NCBI GenBank assembly: GCA_900556585.1
Contig: USPD01000020.1
Coordinates: 1-18,190, forward strand
DNA: 18,190 bases
From: an uncultured Eggerthella sp.
GTDB taxonomy: Bacteria; Actinomycetota; Coriobacteriia; Coriobacteriales; Eggerthellaceae
Direction of reading: 5' to 3'
In this document: one piece after another, positions 1 to 6,017 of the stretch
How positions within the stretch are numbered: the stretch's first letter is position 1
Layout of the letters: the number at the start of each line of letters is the position of its first letter
Position numbers and translations under genes: made by a program
The notes under the pieces: model-generated
Told to the model about the DNA's origin: nothing
Seen by the model: only the letters and a program-made list of their open reading frames with translations
Database searches by the model: none

Positions 1-239
1 AAGGTGGCCGTCATACCCCATTCTTCGATGGCTATCGTCCACAGTTCTACTTCCGTACCACCGACGTTACTGGTGTTGCACATCTTCCTGAGGGCACTGA
101 AATGGTTATGCCTGGCGACAATGTTGAGCTCCGCGGCGAACTCATTCATCCAATCGCTATGGAAGAAGGCCTTCGCTTCGCTATCCGTGAAGGTGGCCGC
201 ACCGTTGGTTCCGGTCGTGTAACCAAGATCATCAAATAA
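1..239 (+). CDS. tuf: Elongation factor Tu, C-terminal fragment (5' end outside window)
   Basis: This is the 3' end of the gene for EF-Tu, the GTPase that delivers aminoacyl-tRNA to the ribosomal A site. The reading frame enters at base 3 and ends at TAA 237-239. It translates to a typical EF-Tu domain 3, with the motifs GRHTPFFDGYRPQFYFRTTDV, MVMPGDNVE, and the terminal GGRTVGSGRVTKIIK. Codon choice is biased to C-ending codons (ATC, GTC, CGC), as expected for a very highly expressed gene. It is followed by a weak hairpin and then rpmG. The frame is unambiguous; only the N-terminal part is missing because the window starts inside the gene. Confidence 0.97.
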   Translation, partial: GGRHTPFFDGYRPQFYFRTTDVTGVAHLPEGTEMVMPGDNVELRGELIHPIAMEEGLRFAIREGGRTVGSGRVTKIIK

Positions 240-266
240 CAACGATTGATCTGATTGATTGAATTC

Positions 267-295
267 GAGGGGAGCTCGCATACGCGGGCTCCCTC
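267..295 (+). terminator. Hairpin after tuf, possible terminator
   Basis: An imperfect stem lies 28 bases after the tuf stop. The left arm at 267-279 (GAGGGGAGCTCGC) pairs with 284-295 (GCGGGCTCCCTC) around a 4-base loop, with one bulged G and one wobble pair. It is GC-rich, but only a mixed CTTGATTGAT follows instead of a clean T-run. It may therefore be a partial terminator or a 3'-end stabiliser, not a strong stop. Confidence 0.5.
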
Positions 296-349
296 TTGAT
301 TGATCATGATGCAATGGCAAGAATGCTATTAGGTAGTTAAGGAGTATTG

Positions 350-499
350 ATGCGTACTTTGGTCACTCTTGCATGTACAGAATGCAAGCGTCGAAATTAT
401 ACGACCAAGAAGAACAAGCAGAATAATCCCGATCGTATTGAGTTTAAGAAATATTGCAAATGGTGTGGACATCACACTTTGCACAAGGAAACTCGCTAA
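350..499 (+). CDS. rpmG: 50S ribosomal protein L33
   Basis: This short gene encodes a 49-residue L33, a small basic protein of the large ribosomal subunit near the E site. The protein begins MRTLVTLACTECKRRNYTT and ends HHTLHKETR. It carries both halves of a zinc ribbon, C9-T-E-C12 and C36-K-W-C39, so this is the zinc-binding (C+) form of L33. A good Shine-Dalgarno AAGGAG precedes ATG 350 with about 6 bases of spacing. The stop TAA is at 497-499. It lies between tuf and tRNA-Trp, a gene order common in actinobacteria and other Gram-positives upstream of secE-nusG. Confidence 0.95.
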   Translation: MRTLVTLACTECKRRNYTTKKNKQNNPDRIEFKKYCKWCGHHTLHKETR

Positions 500-514
500 G
501 ATTAGGCAATATAT

Positions 515-591
515 AGGCCAGTAGCTCCAATTGGTAGAGCGGCGGTCTCCAAAACCGCATGTTGGGGGTTCGAGTCCCTCCTGGCCTGCCA
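515..591 (+). tRNA. trnW: tRNA-Trp (anticodon CCA)
   Basis: A complete cloverleaf can be drawn. The acceptor stem AGGCCAG (515-521) pairs with CTGGCCT (581-587), followed by discriminator G588 and an encoded CCA at 589-591. The anticodon stem GCGGT/ACCGC encloses the 7-base loop CTCCAAA, with anticodon CCA at 549-551, which reads UGG. The TΨC loop contains GGTTCGAGTCC. The gene sits 15 bases after rpmG and upstream of secE, so it is probably processed out of a longer transcript. Confidence 0.97.
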
Positions 592-598
592 GCTTGTT

Positions 599-624
599 AA
601 TGAGCAGCTCATGGGCTGCTTATT
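599..624 (+). other. Hairpin between tRNA-Trp and secE
   Basis: A 10-bp stem (AATGAGCAGC, 599-608, with GCTGCTTATT, 615-624, one G·U pair) encloses a 6-base loop. It lies 8 bases beyond the tRNA 3' end. No long T-run follows. It could act as a weak terminator or as a processing signal for release of the tRNA 3' trailer; the sequence does not decide between these. Confidence 0.45.
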
Positions 625-663
625 TGGCGTATAGAGTAATTATTTCCAGAGCAGGAAAGTTGT

Positions 664-1068
664 ATGGCAAAGAAGTCTAAAACACAGAGAGCAAAAGCGT
701 CTGCCAACCGTGCAGCTAAGAAAGAGCGTGCAGCGCAGCAGGCTCAAGCTACTCCGGTAGTTCAGGAGGAACCAAAAAAGAAAAAGCTTTTTGGTTTTAA
801 AAAGTCTCCTGCAAAGACCGCTCAAGCATCTTCTAAGCCCGCACAAAAGTCTAAAAAGGCAGCGGAAAAGCCAAAGAAGAAGCGCTTTGTTTTCCTTTCT
901 GAAGTTCGTTCTGAAATGCGTCGTGTTACATGGCCGTCCAAACAAGAGGTTCTTCAATGGACAGGTGTTGTAGTTGTGGCGCTCCTGTTCTTTGGTATTT
1001 TTGTTGTCATTCTTGACGACTGGGTAGTAACCCCGATTCTTATGGCTATTTCTGGTTTGGGGGCTTAA
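664..1068 (+). CDS. secE: Preprotein translocase subunit SecE
   Basis: SecE is the small essential subunit of the SecYEG protein-conducting channel in the cytoplasmic membrane. This protein has 134 residues. Residues 1-74 form a low-complexity tail rich in Lys, Ala, Gln and Ser. Residues 75-130 are the conserved SecE domain, with the amphipathic segment FLSEVRSEMRRVTWPSKQEV and one membrane helix at about 100-124 (GVVVVALLFFGIFVVIL). The single-helix SecE form is typical of Gram-positives and actinobacteria, and the long basic tail recalls actinobacterial SecE. An AGGAAAG ribosome site precedes ATG 664. The gene is 3 bases from nusG, so the two are almost certainly cotranscribed. Confidence 0.95.
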   Translation: MAKKSKTQRAKASANRAAKKERAAQQAQATPVVQEEPKKKKLFGFKKSPAKTAQASSKPAQKSKKAAEKPKKKRFVFLSEVRSEMRRVTWPSKQEVLQWTGVVVVALLFFGIFVVILDDWVVTPILMAISGLGA

Positions 1069-1071
1069 TCC

Positions 1072-1602
1072 ATGACGAAGAAATGGTATGTACTTCACAC
1101 ATATTCTGGATATGAGAATAAAGTGAAGAAAAACTTAGAGACCCGAATTGAAACAATGGGTCTTGAAAACAATGTGTTCGCTATTGAAATTCCTACCGAA
1201 ACGGTTACGGAAATTAAAGATGGCGGACGTCGTGTGGAAAGCGATAAAAAGGTTTTTCCTGGTTATGTACTTGTCCGCATGGAACTTGATGATCGTAGCT
1301 GGGCTGCGGTACGTAACACTCCAGGTGTTACAGGATTTGTGGGTAGTCAAGGTCATCCTGCACCACTTACTCGCGACGAATATAACAAAATTATGAAACG
1401 CACTTCTCGTGAGGCTCCAAAGAAAACCTCTACAAATCTTGAGGTTGGACAATCAGTTAAGGTTGTTTCTGGTCCTCTTGCTGAATTTGACGGTGTTGTT
1501 TCTGAGGTTTCGCCTGAAGCAGGTAAGGTAAAGGTTCTTGTTTCCATTTTTGGTCGTGAAACACCAGTAGAACTTTCTTTTGATCAGGTAGCAAACATTT
1601 AA
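1072..1602 (+). CDS. nusG: Transcription termination/antitermination factor NusG
   Basis: NusG binds the RNA polymerase clamp, modulates pausing and termination, and couples transcription to translation. The 176-residue protein shows the N-terminal NGN domain (about 1-108: MTKKWYVLHTYSGYENKVKKN, then VFPGYVLVRM and VRNTPGVTGFVG). A linker with SREAPKK follows, and then a C-terminal KOW domain (about 123-176: VGQSVKVVSGPLAEFDGVV, ending DQVANI). The length matches the family closely, with no long acidic N-terminal extension of the kind seen in many actinobacteria. The start ATG at 1072 lies 3 bases after the secE stop. It is probably cotranscribed with secE, and possibly with rplKA through the 108-base spacer. 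Confidence 0.96.
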   Translation: MTKKWYVLHTYSGYENKVKKNLETRIETMGLENNVFAIEIPTETVTEIKDGGRRVESDKKVFPGYVLVRMELDDRSWAAVRNTPGVTGFVGSQGHPAPLTRDEYNKIMKRTSREAPKKTSTNLEVGQSVKVVSGPLAEFDGVVSEVSPEAGKVKVLVSIFGRETPVELSFDQVANI

Positions 1603-1619
1603 CTTTGAGAACAATGCGA

Positions 1620-1655
1620 CTTTATGCCCGTATGTGGACGGGGCTTCTCATAAAG
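1620..1655 (+). promoter_or_regulatory. Stem-loop in nusG-rplK spacer; candidate rplK leader element
   Basis: CTTTATG (1620-1626) pairs perfectly with CATAAAG (1649-1655). Inside it, CCCGT (1627-1631) pairs with ACGGG (1638-1642) around the loop ATGTGG. The two helices stack on the 5' side, with a one-sided GCTTCT bulge on the 3' side. L11-L1 operons are commonly repressed by L1 binding an asymmetric stem-loop in the leader. The position and overall shape fit such a site. I could not align the bulge to a known L1 consensus, so the L1 role is inference. Confidence 0.5.
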
Positions 1656-1710
1656 AGCGCTTGTCATATAACGGTAAACAAATTATTTCAGTCGAAAGGA
1701 AGCAACTGAA

Positions 1711-2208
1711 ATGGCTGATAAAAACGTAAGCGGATTTGTTAAGCTTCAAATCCCAGCTGGTGCTGCAAATCCTGCACCTCCAGTAGGCCCTGCATTGGGT
1801 GCTCAGGGTGTAAACATCATGCAGTTCTGCCAGGCATTTAATGCTGCTACGCAGGACAAAGCTGGCACCATTATCCCTGTTGAAATTACTATATACGAAG
1901 ACAAGACATTTGACTTCGTTCTAAAAACCCCACCAGCTGCATTCTTAATTAAAGAAAAGCTTGGTATTAAGGGTGGTTCTGGTATTCCTCAACTTAAAAA
2001 GGTTGGCGAGCTCACCGAAGACCAGCTTCGTGAGATTGCTGAAATTAAGATGCCAGATCTTAACGCAAACACCATTGAAGCAGCTATGGAAATCGTTGCA
2101 GGTACTGCACGTTCCATGGGAGTAACTATTGAAGGTCGTGCTCCTAAGAAGGAATATAAAGTTACTCGTCGACTCGCTGCTTTGTTGCAGGGCACCTCTG
2201 CTGAGTAA
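1711..2208 (+). CDS. rplK: 50S ribosomal protein L11 with C-terminal extension
   Basis: L11 binds the GTPase-associated region of 23S rRNA at the base of the L7/L12 stalk. The N-terminal domain carries the proline-rich GAANPAPPVGPALGAQGVNI (17-36) and FCQAFNAATQ. The C-terminal RNA-binding domain runs to about residue 142 (LNANTIEAAMEIVAGTARSMGVTIEG). The family usually ends near residue 141-145. This protein has 165 residues and adds a basic tail from about 143 (APKKEYKVTRRLAALLQ). The ribosome site AAAGGA lies 9 bases before ATG 1711. It forms an operon with rplA. Confidence 0.96.
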   Translation: MADKNVSGFVKLQIPAGAANPAPPVGPALGAQGVNIMQFCQAFNAATQDKAGTIIPVEITIYEDKTFDFVLKTPPAAFLIKEKLGIKGGSGIPQLKKVGELTEDQLREIAEIKMPDLNANTIEAAMEIVAGTARSMGVTIEGRAPKKEYKVTRRLAALLQGTSAE

Positions 2209-2274
2209 TTTAGGTTAGTTTTAAGTGGAAGAGCAACAGAGTTGTTCGCCATACCACGAAAGGATATATAACGT

Positions 2275-2976
2275 ATGTCTAAAAAATATGATGCAGCTAA
2301 AGCAAAGATTGAAGCTGGGAAAACCTATGCTCCTCTTGCTGCTCTTGCTTTAGTAAAGGAAATCCATCCTGCAAACTTTGATGAAACTGTTGAAGCTCAT
2401 TTCCGTTTGGGTATTGATACCCGTCAGGCAGATCAGCAGCTTCGTGGCACAGTAAGTCTTCCTAACGGCTCTGGCAAAACTGTACGTGTTGCAGTTTTTG
2501 CTGAAGGCGATGCTGCTCGTGCTGCAGAAGAAGCTGGCGCTGATATTGTTGGCTCCGATGATTTGGTTGCTGATATTCAAGCTGGCAAGCTTGATTTTGA
2601 TGCTGCAGTTGCTACTCCTGACCAAATGGCAAAGGTTGGTCGTCTTGGTAAAATCCTTGGTCCTCGTGGCTTGATGCCTAATCCCAAGCTTGGCACTGTT
2701 ACTCCTGATGTTGCAAAAGCAATTAAGGAACTTAAAGGTGGCCGTGTAGAATACCGTGCAGATCGCTATGGTATTTGCCATGTAATTATTGGTAAGTGCT
2801 CTTTCACTGCTGAGCAGCTTGCTGAAAATTATGGTGCAGTATACGATGAAATTCTTCGTATGAAGCCTGCCGCAGCAAAGGGTAAATATGTTAAGTCCGT
2901 TACTGTAACTTCTTCTATGGGCCCTGGCGTTCCAGTTGATAGTTCTGTTAACCGTGAATACACTACTGCAGAGTAA
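2275..2976 (+). CDS. rplA: 50S ribosomal protein L1
   Basis: L1 forms the mobile L1 stalk of the large subunit and in many bacteria represses the L11-L1 mRNA. The 233-residue length is normal. The L1 signature is clear at residues 127-146 (ILGPRGLMPNPKLGTVTPDV), as are the N-terminal DETVEAHFRLGID and the C-terminal YVKSVTVTSSMGPGVPVD. AAAGGA precedes ATG 2275. The gene is 66 bases after rplK and is closed by a strong terminator at 3001-3028. In most bacteria rplJ and rplL follow directly; here they lie about 13.7 kb downstream. Confidence 0.97.
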   Translation: MSKKYDAAKAKIEAGKTYAPLAALALVKEIHPANFDETVEAHFRLGIDTRQADQQLRGTVSLPNGSGKTVRVAVFAEGDAARAAEEAGADIVGSDDLVADIQAGKLDFDAAVATPDQMAKVGRLGKILGPRGLMPNPKLGTVTPDVAKAIKELKGGRVEYRADRYGICHVIIGKCSFTAEQLAENYGAVYDEILRMKPAAAKGKYVKSVTVTSSMGPGVPVDSSVNREYTTAE

Positions 2977-3000
2977 ACAACGTTTACCGTTTTGACTTTT

Positions 3001-3028
3001 AGGCGTTCCGTAAGGAACGCCTTTTTTT
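3001..3028 (+). terminator. Rho-independent terminator after rplA
   Basis: AGGCGTTCC (3001-3009) pairs perfectly with GGAACGCCT (3014-3022) around the tetraloop GTAA, followed by an uninterrupted T-run to 3028. It is a textbook intrinsic terminator 24 bases after the rplA stop and ends the rplKA unit. Confidence 0.95.
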
Positions 3029-3072
3029 ATGCGTGTGAGGTTATTAATTTCTGAAATATATAGCAAAAAAGT

Positions 3073-3135
3073 TATATAAAAATGCCTAAGACTATATAAG
3101 AAACTAATCAATTAACTATTAAGATAAAAATAGTT
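3073..3135 (+). promoter_or_regulatory. AT-rich aroD promoter/operator region with inverted repeat
   Basis: The 130 bases before aroD are very AT-rich. Two TATATAA elements (3073-3079 and 3093-3099) lie exactly 20 bp apart and resemble -10 boxes. An inverted repeat, AACTATT (3114-3120) with AATAGTT (3129-3135), has an 8-base spacer. Such dyads are typical of LysR-type operators, and a lysR gene lies two genes downstream, but the link is inference. The repeat could equally be a 5'-UTR hairpin. A strong AGGAGG follows just before ATG 3160. Confidence 0.4.
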
Positions 3136-3159
3136 GATAGGTCATATATAGGAGGCATT

Positions 3160-3927
3160 ATGACGCAACCAATTGATATCAAAGGAATCAAATTAGGTGA
3201 GGGACGTCCAAAGACAATAATTTCTCTTATGGGCGCTAAGGCAGATGAAAATATTGAGCTTATAAAAAAAGGGATTGAAGCTGGTGTTGAATGTTTTGAG
3301 TGGCGTGGTGACTTTGCCGCTGATGTTCATGATCCTCAAGCAATGGCGCAGCAATCTATTGAAATTGGAAAAGCGCTCTCAAACAACCCCTATCTTTTTA
3401 CTTTCCGTTCTACAAGCCAAGGTGGACATCTAACTATTCCTGTAGAAGAATATGTTGTTTTGAATAAAGCCATCATTGAGGCAGAAGCTGTTGACTTAGT
3501 TGATATTGAAACTTGGATAGGCGATCCAGCTGTATTAGAGTTAGTTGAATGTGCTAAGCAGCATAATGTAAAAACTGTTATTTCCTATCATAATTTCGCA
3601 GGTACTCCCTCTGTTGAGTGGATGGTAAATCTCTTAACTCATATGGCAGATTTAGGAGCAGATATTCCAAAGATTGCTACTATGGCAAATTCTGCTCAAG
3701 ATGCTTTGAAGCTTCTTGCTGCAACAGAAGAAATGTCACGCATCCATAGTGATAAGCCATTGTTAACTATGGCTATGGGACGTGAAGGCAGTATTACGCG
3801 TCTTGTTGGGGAACTTTTTGGTTCTGCAATTACGTTCTGCTCGCTTGAAGAGGCTTCGGCTCCTGGTCAGGTTCAGGTAATGCAAGCTATTCGTATTATG
3901 GATGAGCTTCATAAGGTTTACGGCTAA
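3160..3927 (+). CDS. aroD: Type I 3-dehydroquinate dehydratase
   Basis: This enzyme converts 3-dehydroquinate to 3-dehydroshikimate through a Schiff base, either in aromatic biosynthesis or in quinate/shikimate use. The 255-residue protein is a TIM barrel. Class I active-site residues are visible: Glu47 and Arg49 (ECFEWRGD), Arg83 (FTFRSTSQGG), His144 (ISYHNF), Schiff-base Lys171 (IPKIATMA), Arg214 (SITRL), and Ser233/Gln237 (ASAPGQ). The start ATG 3160 has a perfect AGGAGG 6 bases upstream. aroE follows immediately, so the pair forms one operon. Type I enzymes are usual in Gram-negatives, in several Firmicutes and in anaerobic actinobacteria. Confidence 0.94.
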   Translation: MTQPIDIKGIKLGEGRPKTIISLMGAKADENIELIKKGIEAGVECFEWRGDFAADVHDPQAMAQQSIEIGKALSNNPYLFTFRSTSQGGHLTIPVEEYVVLNKAIIEAEAVDLVDIETWIGDPAVLELVECAKQHNVKTVISYHNFAGTPSVEWMVNLLTHMADLGADIPKIATMANSAQDALKLLAATEEMSRIHSDKPLLTMAMGREGSITRLVGELFGSAITFCSLEEASAPGQVQVMQAIRIMDELHKVYG

Positions 3928-3984
3928 ATGACAGCTCAAGAAAGTAAATATAAAAGAAATAACAAGAAAAAAGAGAGATGTACT

Positions 3985-4869
3985 ATGTCACAAAAAGTTG
4001 GAATTAGCGGTCACACTCACATCATTAGCCTTTTAGGTAGCCCTATTCGTCACTCAATGTCTCCAGCAACTCATAACCTTTCATTTGAAAAGCTTGGCGT
4101 AGACTCTATCTATATTGTTTTTGATGTAAAACAAAACGATCTTCCAGACATTATTGCCGCAATGAAGCATATGGACGGTTGGGATGGTAGTAATGTTACT
4201 ATGCCTTGCAAGCAAGCAATCATTCCTTTGCTTGACGGCCTTTCTGATAGCGCTGCTTTGATGGGTGCAGTTAATGTTCTGAAAAAAGAAAAAGACGGAC
4301 GTATTACTGGCCACAACACCGACGGCATGGGTATGATGCAAAACTTGCGCAATCATGACGTCCAAATTGAAGGTTCTACCTTTACTCTTGTTGGTCCTGG
4401 TGGTGCTGGCTCTGCAATTCTTGTTCAGGCAGCATTGGATGGTGCTAAGAAAGTACATGTATTTGCTCGTGAAGGTGGCCCATCTTATAATCATTCAATT
4501 AATTTATTGCCACGTGTTGCTGAAAAGACTGGCTGCGAAATGATTCTTCATGCTTTTGAAGATGAGGAAGCAATGAAAGAAGCAATTGCAGAATCAGATA
4601 TTCTTGTTAACGCAACGCCAGTTGGTATGGGTGATGAATCTACTGAATCTGCTGTTTCTGCTGAATTTATTAAAGAAGGAATGGTAGTTGCTGACGCAGT
4701 TTATCATCCTCGTATGACTAAGATTCTCCAGGATGCAGAAGCTAAGGGTTGCAAGATTGTTGGTGGAATTGGCATGATGATTGAGCAGGCTGCAGCAGGT
4801 GAAGAAATTTGGTATGACGTAAAGATGCCTACCGATGAAATTGTAGAAGAGATTTTTCCTGAAGAGTAA
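3985..4869 (+). CDS. aroE: Shikimate/quinate 5-dehydrogenase, YdiB-like AroE
   Basis: This NAD(P)-dependent reductase interconverts 3-dehydroshikimate and shikimate, or dehydroquinate and quinate. I start it at ATG 3985 (294 residues). The frame is open from ATG 3928, directly after the aroD stop, but that adds 19 charged residues not typical of the family. Substrate-site features are SMSP (24-27), catalytic Lys76 in NVTMPCK, Asn97, Asp113 in GHNTDG, and Gln268. The Rossmann motif is VGPGGAGSA (136-144). The segment after it (FAREGGPSYNHSINLLPRV) has the inserted style of YdiB instead of the short NRT loop of classical AroE, so dual quinate/shikimate specificity is possible. It lies in an operon with aroD. 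Confidence 0.9.
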   Translation: MSQKVGISGHTHIISLLGSPIRHSMSPATHNLSFEKLGVDSIYIVFDVKQNDLPDIIAAMKHMDGWDGSNVTMPCKQAIIPLLDGLSDSAALMGAVNVLKKEKDGRITGHNTDGMGMMQNLRNHDVQIEGSTFTLVGPGGAGSAILVQAALDGAKKVHVFAREGGPSYNHSINLLPRVAEKTGCEMILHAFEDEEAMKEAIAESDILVNATPVGMGDESTESAVSAEFIKEGMVVADAVYHPRMTKILQDAEAKGCKIVGGIGMMIEQAAAGEEIWYDVKMPTDEIVEEIFPEE

Positions 4870-4880
4870 ATAAAACGTTG

Positions 4881-4918
4881 TTAGATACCCTGCAGGTATA
4901 AATCTGCAGGGTATCTAA
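4881..4918 (+). terminator. Perfect 15-bp stem-loop after aroE
   Basis: TTAGATACCCTGCAG (4881-4895) is perfectly complementary to 4904-4918, with loop GTATAAAT. It starts 12 bases after the aroE stop. The trailing sequence TGCTTTTAC gives only a short T-run, so it is probably a terminator or a strong 3'-end barrier between aroDE and lysR. Confidence 0.65.
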
Positions 4919-4990
4919 TGCTTTTACAATACATGCAGCTTGCATTGGATAGAGGAATTGTAAGTTGTTAATTACTAGAGGGAGGGGCAA

Positions 4991-5866
4991 ATGGATTTTC
5001 ATCAGTTGTATTACTTTAAGGCAATTGCTGAATCAAAAACTATGAGCGAAGCCGCCGATAAACTTCATATTTCACAACCCTCTCTTTCACGTGCTCTTCG
5101 TCAAATAGAAGAAGAAACAGGAGTTCAGCTATTTGATAGAAAAGGAAGAACTCTTGTATTAAATGACGTTGGTAAGATTGCGCTTCGGTGTGCAAATACC
5201 GCGCTTAATGCACTAGATAGAGTTTCGTTGGAAGTGGAGCTCTATCAGAAGAAAAAAGAGCACGTTATAACTCTTTATGCTCCTGTCCCAATGGGTAACA
5301 ACGAAACCATCCTAATGCGTTTCAAGGAAAAGCATCCTAGCGTTTTATTGCGTGTAAGTGATTCGAAAAAAACGGAATATACCGAAGAGATACCACACTT
5401 AATCTTTTTTGCATCGCCTAAATATCATCAGGGTGGGGAATACACCATGTTAGGCAAGGAAGCAATTTCATTATTAGTTTCAGTAAATTCGCCATATGCT
5501 CAATGCGAGTCAGTTTCACTGGCTGATTTACGCAGCGAACCGTTTATAGTCAACCCTGTGGGATCATTACGGAATATTGTCGATAGCATGTTTCAGGAAG
5601 CGGGATTTAGTCCCAATATTTATATGGAAAATCAGTCATATATTCAAATTCAAGAAATGATTGCTCGTGGGGCAGGAATGACGCTGGCGCCTGTTGTTAC
5701 GTGGTCAAATGACTGTAGAAATGATTTGGTATATGTACCCTTATCGGATGTCTCAAGAACGCGTTATCTTTATTTACGTGTTCCAGAAAATGCTCCGTCT
5801 TCACCCAAAGTAGATGAATTAAAAAAGTTTCTCATTGAATATTTTGCTGAAGTTTGCGCGCGTTAG
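4991..5866 (+). CDS. LysR-family transcriptional regulator
   Basis: This 291-residue protein is a standard-length LysR-type regulator. The N-terminal winged helix-turn-helix is obvious: MDFHQLYYFKAIAES, then AADKLHISQPSLSRALRQIE (21-40) and LFDRKGRTLVLNDVG (47-61). Residues about 90-290 form the periplasmic-binding-like effector domain (for example EPFIVNP and IARGAGMTLAP). GGGAGGGG lies just upstream of ATG 4991. It is on the same strand as aroDE and follows them, separated by a strong stem-loop. The neighbourhood suggests control of aroDE by a shikimate-pathway metabolite, but LysR regulators are usually divergent from their targets, so the target is uncertain. Confidence 0.92.
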   Translation: MDFHQLYYFKAIAESKTMSEAADKLHISQPSLSRALRQIEEETGVQLFDRKGRTLVLNDVGKIALRCANTALNALDRVSLEVELYQKKKEHVITLYAPVPMGNNETILMRFKEKHPSVLLRVSDSKKTEYTEEIPHLIFFASPKYHQGGEYTMLGKEAISLLVSVNSPYAQCESVSLADLRSEPFIVNPVGSLRNIVDSMFQEAGFSPNIYMENQSYIQIQEMIARGAGMTLAPVVTWSNDCRNDLVYVPLSDVSRTRYLYLRVPENAPSSPKVDELKKFLIEYFAEVCAR

Positions 5867-5884
5867 CTCTTTGTTGATTTGACG

Positions 5885-5910
5885 TTTTCGCATACCGATG
5901 CGCTCGAAAA
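5885..5910 (+). terminator. Weak hairpin after lysR
   Basis: CGCAT (5889-5893) pairs with ATGCG (5898-5902) around ACCG. TTTT (5885-5888) can pair with AAAA (5907-5910) across a CTCG bulge. No strong T-run follows. This is a possible weak terminator of lysR. Confidence 0.35.
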
Positions 5911-5914
5911 GTGT

Positions 5915-5950
5915 CTAGTTTTGGAACTATAATAAATTTTGGAAAACTAG
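5915..5950 (+). promoter_or_regulatory. Dyad flanking a consensus -10 upstream of the helical-repeat gene
   Basis: CTAGTTTT (5915-5922) and AAAACTAG (5943-5950) form an 8-bp inverted repeat with a 20-base spacer. A perfect -10 sequence, TATAAT (5928-5933), lies inside the spacer, almost at the centre of symmetry. The direct repeat TTTTGGAA also occurs twice (5919-5926 and 5937-5944). No good -35 is visible at the expected distance, as is often the case for activated promoters. I read it as a candidate promoter with an operator over the -10, about 70 bases before ATG 6018. Confidence 0.45.
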
Positions 5951-6017
5951 TCATACTTTTACTTCAAGTTATTTGAACTAAAAGAAAAGGTGCGATTGCA
6001 TCGAATGGAGGAACTTT

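Noticed and set aside
2350..3111. Long 253-codon open frame on the minus strand opposite rplA
   Set aside because: It is a shadow of rplA. The protein is rich in Asn, Ser, Ile and Cys with no domain, and the + strand is a clear ribosomal protein gene.
3928..3984. Upstream in-frame start of aroE directly after the aroD stop
   Set aside because: It adds 19 mostly charged residues absent from the family. The internal ATG at 3985 has a purine-rich site and gives a normal N-terminus. Translational coupling from 3928 cannot be fully excluded.
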